A stretch of DNA of 64,000 nt from Comamonadaceae bacterium OH2545_COT-014 (lineage in GTDB: Bacteria > Pseudomonadota > Gammaproteobacteria > Burkholderiales > Burkholderiaceae_C): the NCBI GenBank assembly GCA_003859965.1, contig RQYR01000002.1, positions 1 through 64,000 of the forward strand, given 5' to 3'. Made by a program: the position numbers and the translations under genes. The notes beneath the pieces were generated by a model, which saw only the letters and a program-made list of their open reading frames with translations, did not search any database and was not told the DNA's origin. Positions 49,994 to 57,657 of this stretch are shown piece after piece (the stretch's first letter is position 1; every line of letters begins with the position of its first letter).

Positions 49994-50451
49994 TGGGCAC
50001 CTCGCTTCTGTTTGTTCTTGGTGAGTCCGAAAAACAGCGGCCCTGACCATTGGGTGCCGGTGATGTGGCGAGCGACTCCGGACAAGCTCTTGAATCGGCG
50101 GCCTTCGTATTCAAAGGAACCATCCGCCTGCGCGGTGACGCGGTGCTCGCGGTTGTCAAATTCCCGTACCAGAACCGTGCCGGGAATGACTTGCACTTCA
50201 ACGCCCCGCTGCGTCTTGATGTTGGATTGCGCTTCACCAATCCGTGCCATTTGCGTCTGCACGGCGAGTTTGGTGCCCAGCGCTTCCTCCTGAATCTTGT
50301 AAGCGACGCGGCCTTCAACATAGGCCCGGTTATGGTGGGGCGGTCGCTGCGGGAAATACTTATCCCAAACCGCCCACAAATCCTTCATGGGCAACTTGGG
50401 CAGATTCGCGATTTGCGCGGCCAGAGAGGGTGGTGTTATCGGTGCGTTCAT
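49990..50451 (-). CDS. DUF2924-domain protein
   Basis: 153 aa. LPKLPMKDLWAVWDKYFPQR, PPHHNRAYVEGRVAYKIQEE, GTVLVREFDNREHRVTAQAD, FEYEGRRFKSLSGVARHITG are DUF2924 hallmarks. The family is regularly encoded directly before a large serine recombinase in prophages. It may help the recombinase bind DNA. Overlaps the recombinase start. Confidence 0.88.
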   Translation of the reverse strand: MNAPITPPSLAAQIANLPKLPMKDLWAVWDKYFPQRPPHHNRAYVEGRVAYKIQEEALGTKLAVQTQMARIGEAQSNIKTQRGVEVQVIPGTVLVREFDNREHRVTAQADGSFEYEGRRFKSLSGVARHITGTQWSGPLFFGLTKNKQKRGAQ

Positions 50452-50636
50452 TTGAAAACTCCTTCTGTAGAGGGGTTTGTATGAACGCGCTCGGGTGCCG
50501 AGAAGCCAAGAGGAATGTCGCTTTCTTGCAGACGCGTGGAATGCAAGCGTGCAATGGCGGTCGCGATGATTTCTGCTGCCTCGCGTGCCCTTTGCCGTGG
50601 GGACATCAATTCAGGGAGTGTTTGTTCGACGGTCAT
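50448..50636 (-). CDS. Small protein opening the recombinase module
   Basis: 62 aa (MTVEQTLPELMSPRQRAREA), a single long helix with an IATAIARLHSTRLQESD segment. It overlaps the DUF2924 gene by four bases and belongs to the same unit. Function unknown. Confidence 0.65.
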   Translation of the reverse strand: MTVEQTLPELMSPRQRAREAAEIIATAIARLHSTRLQESDIPLGFSAPERVHTNPSTEGVFK

Positions 50637-51008
50637 TTCGGTAGCCAGTTAGAGTTGTCAGACCGTTACGAAGAATATGTACACAAGGTGGTCGAGGTAT
50701 CCCGTTTCGGCGCGCATCAGATAGGGAGAGCGAGATTTCAGACAGATTTCTTTGGGCGACGTTGACGCAAGCACTTGTCCGAAGACTGTGGTTCTCAGAG
50801 TGGCGTGGCTCGGCAGCGGGATGGCGTAGAGACTGCGCCAGTGCGCCCAGGAACCGTTCGCCGAGCACGTCGATGCCTGCGAGCTCGTCGAACAGAAGCG
50901 CGTAGTCACTGCGCCGGACGGAGGAGGGACGCCGATCCACGCCGTAGGGCTAACGACACACATCCCAGTCACAGCCGAAAGAGTGTGGTTCGTCTCGGGT
51001 CGCCTCAA
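50637..51008. other. Divergent gap between recombinase module and defence cassette
   Basis: About 370 bp. Open frames exist on both strands (for example minus 50658-51008), but none has a recognisable domain, a good ribosome site or coupling to a neighbour. The leftward promoter of the recombinase module should lie here; I cannot assign it with confidence. Confidence 0.5.
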
Positions 51009-51037
51009 TTGACCTGATGTTCATCAGGTCATATATT
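51009..51037 (+). promoter_or_regulatory. Sigma70-type promoter with operator in its spacer
   Basis: TTGACC (51009-51014) and TATATT (51032-51037) are 17 bp apart. Between them lies a perfect palindrome GACCTGATG-TT-CATCAGGTC (51011-51030). A LexA-like regulator gene follows at 51063, so the operator would block RNA polymerase when occupied. Both positions and spacing are textbook. Confidence 0.8.
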
Positions 51038-51062
51038 GTTCAAATCGGTGAGGAGCCATGCC

Positions 51063-51296
51063 ATGAGCAAGCGAAAGACCGAAGACATTACGGAGCCGCA
51101 GGCAAGAACGCTGCGGGCGATTTGCCAAATTCTCGACACCACGGGTCTGCCGCCCACTGTCAAGGAATTGGCCGAAGCCCTGGAAATCAGCCATGCCAGC
51201 GCTCATGAACAAATCGCGCAGTTGGTGCGCAAGGGGTACTTGAGGAAAGAGGCAAGAAAAGCGCGGAGCATCGTGGTCGTGAACCGCAACGAGTGA
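51063..51296 (+). CDS. LexA-like DNA-binding domain protein, probable autorepressor
   Basis: 77 aa from ATG 51063, eight bases after GAGGAG. MSKRKTEDITEPQARTLRAI and DTTGLPPTVKELAEALEISH, ASAHEQIAQLVRKGYLRKEA form the LexA winged helix; the C-terminal peptidase is missing, so it cannot self-cleave. It likely binds the 9-bp-arm palindrome in its promoter and controls the cassette downstream. Loss of repression would need another signal. Confidence 0.82.
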   Translation: MSKRKTEDITEPQARTLRAICQILDTTGLPPTVKELAEALEISHASAHEQIAQLVRKGYLRKEARKARSIVVVNRNE

Positions 51297-51331
51297 TCGC
51301 GATGCTTTGATTTCACTGAGGGGAATCCTTG

Positions 51332-52120
51332 ATGGGGCATGTTCGGCTCGGGGTACTACCAAGAACGAAGGCGTGGAAGGAGGTCATCGAACTGATCGCC
51401 GCCGGTGCTGACGTCTCCCAAATCGCCAATGCCACCATCACTGCGGCCGAAAAGGCCTTCTCCTTCGTGATGGACGATGTGGGCTACACCGAGGCCGTTT
51501 GGCTGATGACCCAGATGGCCATTGCCGCCAAGAAACCCGATATCCACCAGCACCTTGCGGCAGTGGGCATCCATCTACCTGCCGACCCCTCCCTCATCGA
51601 TGTGACCACGGCGATCACGGAGGCACTTGATCGGCGCGTAGAGGGCAATGGCCAGCGATCAGACCTCGGAGACCTTGCCAATCGGGCCATCGTCGGTGCC
51701 GTCAACGATGTCCTCGCCCCCAAACTGCAATCACTCTTTTCGTCCGACCCGGACACAATGCGGGCGGCGCTCGCAGACTTGGGCAAGCCGAAGGAGTTTG
51801 GCGACTTCTCCCGGCGATTTTTTGCCCGGCTGGCCAATGAAGGGCTGCAGTATTTCCTGAGCAAGGTCGTAAACACCCAGCTTGGCGATGGAATGCGCTT
51901 TGCGACGATGAATCAATCGGCCCAGTTCAATGCAGCTCTGGAGACCCACACCCGAGAGGCGTCGGTCATCGTCGAGAAGTTTTCAAGCGAGTGGTTCTCA
52001 AAGCACCGGTTTCATGAGGGCGGTGATATTTCCAGAAAATCGTCGGACGGATTCGCAGGCTATGCGCTGAAAAAGATGAAGGACGAGTTGAAAGCGGGGG
52101 CGCGCAGCGATGCAAGATAA
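51332..52120 (+). CDS. Unknown protein, first component of the QueC-like cassette
   Basis: 262 aa from ATG 51332 (MGHVRLGVLPRTKAW...). An AGGGG ribosome site lies upstream. It is helical and has no domain I can name: AAGADVSQIANATITAAEKA, VGYTEAVWLMTQMAIAAKKP, RSDLGDLANRAIVGAVNDVL, EFGDFSRRFFARLANEGLQY, then EKFSSEWFSKHRFHEGGDIS. The Met-Gly start is notable: QueC-like defence enzymes are reported, as I recall, to modify the N-terminal Gly of a partner. It overlaps the QueC-like gene by 11 bp, so the two are coupled. It could be the substrate or sensor. Confidence 0.7.
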   Translation: MGHVRLGVLPRTKAWKEVIELIAAGADVSQIANATITAAEKAFSFVMDDVGYTEAVWLMTQMAIAAKKPDIHQHLAAVGIHLPADPSLIDVTTAITEALDRRVEGNGQRSDLGDLANRAIVGAVNDVLAPKLQSLFSSDPDTMRAALADLGKPKEFGDFSRRFFARLANEGLQYFLSKVVNTQLGDGMRFATMNQSAQFNAALETHTREASVIVEKFSSEWFSKHRFHEGGDISRKSSDGFAGYALKKMKDELKAGARSDAR

Positions 52121-54248
52121 GCGATACGTTCTGTGCGGCAATGCGTCTGCAAAAGGCATCAGCGAAGATCCCTCACGCGACCTGCGGCTGCGGCTCTCCG
52201 GCAAGGCCGGGCACGGCAACATCACCCTGCGCATCGAAGACGTCCACACCAAAATGTTTCGTGGCGTTCCGCCGCTGTTTCACGACCTGCTAGAGATCGC
52301 CACCTACGTTTACAGCGCTGATCAGGTAGTCAGACGCGGTGCGGACGATGTCGATTCCTTTGGTGATGGCTGGCGACGCGACCTGCACTTCGTGGTTCCG
52401 GTGCGCAATCCCGATTTTTGGAACAGTGCGGTGGTGCAGGAAACGCTGTGCTCGACGCTCGGGTTCCTGTCCGACGACCAGTACCAGTTCGACTTCGTCA
52501 AACTCGACCAGGATCACCAGTTCCAGGAGTACCTAGAGTTCAATGACACCCAGCAGATGTACGGGATGCCGGAGCAGGTGGTGATGTTCTCCGGCGGACT
52601 GGACTCTCTTGCCGGCGCCATCGATGAGGTTATGAACCAAAAGCGGCGCGTGCTCTTGGTCACCCACAAGTCGACCTCCAAGCTAAACAAGCGACACCGC
52701 GTACTCGAAGAGATGCTGGCCGCGAAAGCAGGCGACAACGTGCCGCACCGCATTACCGTTCGCGTCCACAAGACCAAAGAACTGAACCGCGAGTACACCC
52801 AGCGCAGCCGGTCGTTCCTGTACGTCTCCATCGGCGCGACGATTGCCCGGATGCTCAACCTCAAGAGTGTCCGCTTCTACGAGAACGGCGTGATCAGCCT
52901 GAATCTTCCGGTGTGCGCTCAGGTGGTCGGCGGCCGTGCCACAAGGACAACGCACCCTAGAGTGATGAAAGGCTTCCAAGACCTGCTTTCATTGGTGGCA
53001 GGTGAGCCCTTCGCAGTCGAGAACCTCTACATCTGGAAAACAAAGGCGGACATCGTCAAGGTCATTATGGACGCTGGTTGCCACGACCTGATCAAGCATT
53101 CGATGACCTGCACCCACACCTGGGAGATGACGAACCAGCACACCCACTGCGGAGGCTGCTCGCAATGCATCGACCGCAGATTTGCTGTTCTCGCTGCCAA
53201 GGCTGACCAGCACGATCCGGCCGAACACTACAAGTTCGACGTGTTCACCCAGAGCCGCGATGCCCAAGATCAGAAGAAGAACGTGGACAAGATCATGGCG
53301 GCAGCCTATCTAGAGCGAGCCAATCAGGTGAAAGGTCTCACGGACGTGGCGCAGTTCGTCACCAGCTACCCCGACGTGGGCCGGGTCTTCAAGTATCTGA
53401 ACTACGACAAAGCTGGGCAGGCTGCACAGCGGGTGTTCGATCTCTACAAGCGGCATGCCAACGAGGTGATGGGGGCATTGGATGATCTGCTCAGTCGCTA
53501 CAGCAAGGAGATTCGTGAACGCACGCTCCCAGGCGACTGCCTGCTTCGGACTGCCTATGAGTCCGGTTCGGTGGTCTCGATGCCCGCCGTTGTCTCGGCC
53601 GAGAAGCTGCCAGACAACATCTTCCGAAAGCGCGGTGGTGTCTGGGAGGCACGTTTTCAAGGTCGGGGACGACACACCATCCTGATCCAGGGCGTAGACA
53701 AGGGGGCCGAGTACATCAACCTGTTGCTGGCGTTCCCGGATCGGGAGACATCGGTCTATGAGATTGCTGTTGGAAGCGCGGCCAACGCCATTGATCTGCC
53801 TGCCAACACCGGGGTGGCACCGGAAGATATTGAGGAGGGCTTCCAAGTGAGCCAAGGCGTTCCTCTGGGCGATGCGGGAGACGTCGCAGACAGGCAAGCC
53901 CTACGCGAGTGGCAGCAGCGAGCCCGCGAGCTGCTGGGCGAGATTGAGGAGGCTCGCGATGCCGGTGACCACGCCCGCATCGAGGAGATCGAGGAGGAAA
54001 TGGCTTTCCTGACCAAAGCGATGGAAGGTGGCAAAGGCCTCGGAGGGCGGCAACGCAAGGCTGGGGACAAGCGGAAGAACGTCCGGGACGCCTTCCGCAA
54101 CGCCGTCGACCGTGCCATCAAGCAGATTGCGAAGTACGACAAGCCGCTGGCAGAACACCTAGACAACAGCATCAAGCGTGGCGACGTGGTGGGCTACCGA
54201 CCTGAGGTGCCCATCGTTTGGGATGTGCGGCCTGTCACGAATGGTTGA
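52110..54248 (+). CDS. QueC-like (PP-loop) protein with N- and C-terminal extensions
   Basis: 712 aa. Residues 1-145 form an N-terminal domain (LLEIATYVYSADQVVRRGAD, WRRDLHFVVPVRNPDFWNS) like that preceding QueC in Qat-type proteins. The core has the PP-loop ATP site VVMFSGGLDSLAGA near 152-165, a MYGMPEQ lead and the QueC zinc ligands in SMTCTHTWEM...HCGGCSQCIDRR (about 330-352). QueC makes 7-cyano-7-deazaguanine from CDG; QueC-like paralogues in defence modify other targets. A coiled-coil (ARELLGEIEEARDAGDHARI) and a C-terminal module (KPLAEHLDNSIKRGDVVGYR) follow, absent from QueC itself. No queD, queE or folE lies nearby, so queuosine synthesis is unlikely. Confidence 0.85.
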   Translation: MQDKRYVLCGNASAKGISEDPSRDLRLRLSGKAGHGNITLRIEDVHTKMFRGVPPLFHDLLEIATYVYSADQVVRRGADDVDSFGDGWRRDLHFVVPVRNPDFWNSAVVQETLCSTLGFLSDDQYQFDFVKLDQDHQFQEYLEFNDTQQMYGMPEQVVMFSGGLDSLAGAIDEVMNQKRRVLLVTHKSTSKLNKRHRVLEEMLAAKAGDNVPHRITVRVHKTKELNREYTQRSRSFLYVSIGATIARMLNLKSVRFYENGVISLNLPVCAQVVGGRATRTTHPRVMKGFQDLLSLVAGEPFAVENLYIWKTKADIVKVIMDAGCHDLIKHSMTCTHTWEMTNQHTHCGGCSQCIDRRFAVLAAKADQHDPAEHYKFDVFTQSRDAQDQKKNVDKIMAAAYLERANQVKGLTDVAQFVTSYPDVGRVFKYLNYDKAGQAAQRVFDLYKRHANEVMGALDDLLSRYSKEIRERTLPGDCLLRTAYESGSVVSMPAVVSAEKLPDNIFRKRGGVWEARFQGRGRHTILIQGVDKGAEYINLLLAFPDRETSVYEIAVGSAANAIDLPANTGVAPEDIEEGFQVSQGVPLGDAGDVADRQALREWQQRARELLGEIEEARDAGDHARIEEIEEEMAFLTKAMEGGKGLGGRQRKAGDKRKNVRDAFRNAVDRAIKQIAKYDKPLAEHLDNSIKRGDVVGYRPEVPIVWDVRPVTNG

Positions 54249-54261
54249 GACGGAGGATCGA

Positions 54262-54744
54262 GTGGCGTTTTACCAAGTGCTGATAGCGGTCGAGCAAGAG
54301 CCTAACAAGTTACGTCAGGTCTTTGAAGACCTCGATGAGAGTGAATTGAAACCGAAATTGGTTATTCCCTACAAGAAAGGCACGAGCCTGATCTGTGGAA
54401 ACGAGGTCATTCCAGTCTCACAGATTCGAAAGATTCACATCGTCCGGACTACTCACCGTAACGAAGTTGAACGAGAAGACCTGCACAGCAAGAGTGTTCG
54501 CGAGATTGACAGGCTGAATCGTGAATCCAGCGGGGTTGTATTTATTAGTCCCGGCTTCGGTTATGACCCGGTAGATATCTTAGAGGCTGGCGAAGACGTA
54601 ACGAGGAAATTCATCACTGGCCACCCAGGAGCCGCAGCTGGTTTGCCACCCCTGGCGAGGTTCGCAGGCAACCCCTGGCTTGTGACTGTGGTCGGGGGGC
54701 TCGTCGTTGCCTACCTTATCTGGAAGTTCGGCTGGAACAAGTAG
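54262..54744 (+). CDS. Small C-tail-anchored membrane protein, third component of the cassette
   Basis: 160 aa from GTG 54262 with GGAGG five bases upstream; ATG 54241, overlapping the QueC-like stop, would give 167 aa. N-terminal domain: YQVLIAVEQEPNKLRQVFED, YKKGTSLICGNEVIPVSQIR, KIHIVRTTHRNE. A middle SGVVFISPGFGYDPVDILEAG, then a single C-terminal helix (WLVTVVGGLVVAYLIWKFGW). No family name is known to me. A membrane effector triggered by the cytosolic partners is a plausible role (inference). Confidence 0.7.
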   Translation: MAFYQVLIAVEQEPNKLRQVFEDLDESELKPKLVIPYKKGTSLICGNEVIPVSQIRKIHIVRTTHRNEVEREDLHSKSVREIDRLNRESSGVVFISPGFGYDPVDILEAGEDVTRKFITGHPGAAAGLPPLARFAGNPWLVTVVGGLVVAYLIWKFGWNK

Positions 54745-54946
54745 CAGGGCGCCAGACATCGGATTGCGTCGGGTCGCCCGCGTGACGGCGGGTTCCATCA
54801 CGAACAAGCAGCCGGAAGCCTGCGCCATTGCTGGAGCGGTTGCGAAGTCCTCCTCCGCAGAAACAGAGAATGGGCGGGAGCTGAGAACGAAAAACCGCCC
54901 GACAGGGGGCTGTCCGGGGCGGCGGCGTCCGTCGCAGCAAGGCCTG

Positions 54947-55025
54947 AACCCGCGCCAACACTGGGGGAACGGGCGAAAAAAAACCAACCGAGAACGGTTG
55001 GTTTTTTGAATAGTGGTGGAGCTGG
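54947..55025. repeat. Right attachment repeat (attR) at the ssrA 3' end
   Basis: 54977-55025 is identical to 4870-4918. It spans the ssrA terminator and the last 12 bases of tmRNA (ending at 55014). The imperfect outer part reaches 54947. Here it adjoins the intact gene. Bases 54745-54946 hold no gene I can support. Confidence 0.85.
54977..55007 (-). terminator. ssrA rho-independent terminator
   Basis: AAACCAACCG-AGAA-CGGTTGGTTT with T-run on the minus strand, immediately after the CCA end of tmRNA. A duplicate is at 4870-4900. Confidence 0.85.
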
Positions 55026-55389
55026 CGGGAATTGAACCCGCGTCCGCAAACCTTCCTCGCGCAGATCTACATGTTTAGCGTTCTGTTTTGAATCTCGCCA
55101 CCCGTGCCGCGCAGACGCACGCTACGCAGGTGGCCAGTGCCCTTGGATCTTATTCGCGGCCAAGGCACCCGGACGCGAACCAGCCGATGTAAATGCCCTC
55201 GCAGCCGGGACGGCTTGCGCCGCCCTTGCCCAGCCCATCGGCATGCTGTTGCGAGGCTCACCGGTGTTTAAGCGGCGAGTGCGAAACGTTCGTCGTTTGC
55301 AGTTAGTTTGTTTCAGCTGTTTTACGAGGTGACTGAACCTCGACATGCACCGCTGCGATTCCAATCCACGTCGAAACCAGTGCAGCCCC
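55014..55389 (-). ncRNA. ssrA: Transfer-messenger RNA
   Basis: The 5' end GGGGCTG (complement of 55383-55389) pairs with CAGCTCC near the 3' end, followed by ACCA at 55014-55017, giving the tRNA-like acceptor stem. The TTC-type region GCGGGTTCAATTCCCGC lies close to the 3' end. The tag frame, minus strand 55300-55268, reads ANDERFALAA and stop TAA, the usual betaproteobacterial tag. It rescues stalled ribosomes with SmpB. The prophage uses its 3' end as the attachment site, and the gene remains intact. Confidence 0.95.
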
Positions 55390-55470
55390 AGTGAAGCGCG
55401 CATTTTAGGCCAGTTGGCAGCATTTCAAGCGGATTCTTGGGTGGGGCGCCACGGGGCAGCCCAGCCGCGT

Positions 55471-56067
55471 TCAGCGTTTTTCGCGCGGAAGGCGGCCCAT
55501 CAGGTAGAACTCCGGGTTGGGTAGCATGCCGCTGAAGCTGGCGATGCGGTTGGACAAGCCGAAGAACGCGGTGATGGCGGCGATGTCCCAGATGTCCTCG
55601 TCGTCGAAGCCGTGGGCGTGCAGGGCTTCGAAGTCGGCGTCACTGATTTCGTGGGCGCGCTGGCAGACTTTCATGGCGAAGTCCAGCATGGCGCGCTGGC
55701 GTTCGGTGATGTCTGGGGCCTTGCGCCAGTTGGTGGCCACCTGGTCGGCCACCAGCGGTTTTTTCTCGTAGATGCGCAGCAGCGCGCCGTGGGCCACCAC
55801 GCAGTACAGGCACTGGTTGGCGGCGCTGGTGGCGGTGACGATCATTTCGCGGTCGCCTTTGCTGAGTTGGCTGGCCCGGCCGCTGGCCTCTGGTTCCATC
55901 AGCGCGTCGTGGTAGGCGAAGAAGGCGCGCCATTCGGCTGGGCGGCGGGCCAGAGCCAGAAAGACGTTGGGTACGAAGCCTGCCTTGGCCTGCACATCGA
56001 GGATGCGGGCCTGGATGTCTTCGGGCAGCGTGTTGAGATCGGGCAGGGGATAACGGGTGTTGTGCAT
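55471..56067 (-). CDS. AhpD-like peroxidase-related enzyme
   Basis: 198 aa. Active site CLYCVVAHG (CxxC plus His) within an AhpD/carboxymuconolactone decarboxylase-type fold; SAANQCLYCVVAHGALLRI and AITAFFGLSNRIASFSGM are typical of the TIGR01926-like peroxidase-related subgroup. The N-terminus PDLNTLPEDIQARIL is standard. Likely thiol-based peroxide defence. Confidence 0.85.
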   Translation of the reverse strand: MHNTRYPLPDLNTLPEDIQARILDVQAKAGFVPNVFLALARRPAEWRAFFAYHDALMEPEASGRASQLSKGDREMIVTATSAANQCLYCVVAHGALLRIYEKKPLVADQVATNWRKAPDITERQRAMLDFAMKVCQRAHEISDADFEALHAHGFDDEDIWDIAAITAFFGLSNRIASFSGMLPNPEFYLMGRLPREKR

Positions 56068-56261
56068 GGCGTGTCTCCTGTGGCGCCGCAGGGGCGGGCA
56101 CTGTGTTTGTTTTGTGGCGGGCGCGGATTATGTGCAGGCAACGATGGGGCGCTGCGCGCCGGGCGTGGGCGAGGACAGGGGGCGCAAGGCACAATGCGCG
56201 GCTTTGCGCCGGTGCGTCTGCTCCGGCTTTTTTTGACGTTCACACGACACGGATCATCACG

Positions 56262-56930
56262 ATGGACCCGCAAACGCCTGCCCACACCTTTCCTTCCGAC
56301 ATCTATACAGAACCCCGGGCCGACGTGAACACGCTGGCCAATCTGGGCCCGCTGACACGCATGGCCGGTGTGTGGCAGGGCACGCGCGGGCTGGATGTGA
56401 AGCCCAAGGCCGAGGGGCCGAAGAAGCAGGCCTATGTGGAGCGCATCGAGCTGCAGCCGATTGACCCGCAAACCAACGGCCCGCAGCTGTTTTACGGCCT
56501 GCGCTACCACGTGCACATCACCAAGCCGGATCAGGTGAAGACCTACCACGACCAGGTGGGTTACTGGCTGTGGGAGCCGGCCACGAACACGGTGATCCAC
56601 ACGCTGACGATTCCGCGCGGCCAGGTGGCGATGGCCGGCGGCACGGTGGCGCCGGATGCCGACGAGTTCGAGCTGGTGGCCACGCTGGGCAGCGCCACGT
56701 TCGGCATCTGCTCCGGGCCGTTTCTGGATCATGCGTTCAAAACCACTGAGTTCCGCATCAAGGTGGGCTTCAACGCCGACGGCACCTGGTGGTATGACGA
56801 AGACACGGTGATGCAGATTCAGGGGCAGGCCGAGCCCTTTCACCACACCGACCGCAACTTGCTGGCCAAGGTGGCCGAGCCCACGCCCAACCCGCTGGCG
56901 CGCGCGGCGGCTGAAGCGGCGGCGGGCTGA
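56262..56930 (+). CDS. Nitrobindin/heme-binding beta-barrel-like protein
   Basis: 222 aa from ATG 56262. LGPLTRMAGVWQGTRGLDVK, YHVHITKPDQVKTYHDQVGY, WEPATNTVIHTLTIPRGQVA and FNADGTWWYDEDTVMQIQGQ match the DUF1794/nitrobindin-like (FABP fold) family, usually with a heme-ligating His. Divergent from the AhpD gene. Confidence 0.8.
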   Translation: MDPQTPAHTFPSDIYTEPRADVNTLANLGPLTRMAGVWQGTRGLDVKPKAEGPKKQAYVERIELQPIDPQTNGPQLFYGLRYHVHITKPDQVKTYHDQVGYWLWEPATNTVIHTLTIPRGQVAMAGGTVAPDADEFELVATLGSATFGICSGPFLDHAFKTTEFRIKVGFNADGTWWYDEDTVMQIQGQAEPFHHTDRNLLAKVAEPTPNPLARAAAEAAAG

Positions 56931-56985
56931 GGCGGGGCGTGTGGGGGCGGCAGCACGGGCCAGCCGCGCCCCATGTCAGTGCTTG

Positions 56986-57567
56986 TCAGCCCATGAGCTT
57001 TTGCACCAGGTCGGCCGTGGTGCTGGCTTGGTACTTGCGCATGAGCCGGGCGCGGTACACCTCTACCGTGCGGTGGCTGATGGCCAGGACGCGGCCAATC
57101 TCCTTGCTGGTCAGCCCTTGCGTCAGGTGCGCGGCCACTTCGCGCTCGCGCGCGGTCAGCGGCGCCGTTACCGGGCGTTGCGCGCTCAAGTCCTCGAAAG
57201 TCCAGATGCCGGCTGCGTGCGGGGCGCTGCGGTCCATGGCGCGGCCGGTCACGTGGCACCAGAAGGTTTGGCCAGCTTGCGCGCCGCCCACGCGGCGCAT
57301 CACGCGGTTGTCGGCATATACGCCGTCGCGATTGAGGATGGGGGCGATGCGCAGGCCGGTGCGTTCGTACTCGTCGGCGCTGGGGTAGAGGATGCGCAAG
57401 CTCTGCCCGATCAGCTGCGTCGGCGTGGCGCCGAACATCTGGCACAAGCGTTCGTTGCAATCCACGATGCCCCGCTCGCGCGAGAGCACCAGCCCCACGG
57501 GCGCGAGCTGAAAGGCCAGGCGGTAATCAGGCCAGGGAGCGGCGGGCGGCATGGCAGGGATGTCCAT
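56986..57567 (-). CDS. PAS-LuxR transcription regulator
   Basis: 193 aa. PAS domain (LAFQLAPVGLVLSRERGIVD, NERLCQMFGATPTQLIGQSL) in the N-terminal half and a LuxR HTH at the C-terminus (PLTAREREVAAHLTQGLTSK, EIGRVLAISHRTVEVYRARL). It is divergent from the CoA-transferase genes with a palindrome in between, so it probably activates them on sensing a metabolite. Confidence 0.85.
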   Translation of the reverse strand: MDIPAMPPAAPWPDYRLAFQLAPVGLVLSRERGIVDCNERLCQMFGATPTQLIGQSLRILYPSADEYERTGLRIAPILNRDGVYADNRVMRRVGGAQAGQTFWCHVTGRAMDRSAPHAAGIWTFEDLSAQRPVTAPLTAREREVAAHLTQGLTSKEIGRVLAISHRTVEVYRARLMRKYQASTTADLVQKLMG

Positions 57568-57573
57568 TACGAA

Positions 57574-57599
57574 ATACTACGTAAGCGGCTACGTAGTAT
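57574..57599. promoter_or_regulatory. Operator palindrome between PAS-LuxR regulator and CoA transferase
   Basis: ATACTACGTA-6-TACGTAGTAT, perfect 10-bp arms. The regulator's start codon ends at 57567 and the CoA transferase gene starts at 57658. A further TCGTAGC follows at 57599. Symmetric sites of this size suit LuxR-type dimers. Confidence 0.75.
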
Positions 57600-57657
57600 C
57601 GTAGCGGGCTGTATCCGAGCGAGTTTTTTTGACCATGACAGAACTGGAGACTGATTC

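Larger units (their letters stand above)
4870..55025. mobile_element. Integrated siphovirus-type prophage in ssrA
   Basis: About 50.2 kb between perfect 49-bp direct repeats. It contains a complete set of lysis, tail, head, packaging, replication and recombinase genes, most on the minus strand. Cargo sits at both ends: a type IIS restriction-modification cassette on the left and a QueC-like cassette on the right. The only site-specific recombinase gene is a large serine recombinase at 48626-49993; no tyrosine integrase is present. No essential structural gene is obviously broken, so the prophage could be functional. Confidence 0.85.

Noticed and set aside
4870-55025. Depletion of GTCTC/GAGAC as evidence for the R-M specificity
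   Set aside because: Several GTCTC sites are visible in the element and a proper count with a null model was not possible.
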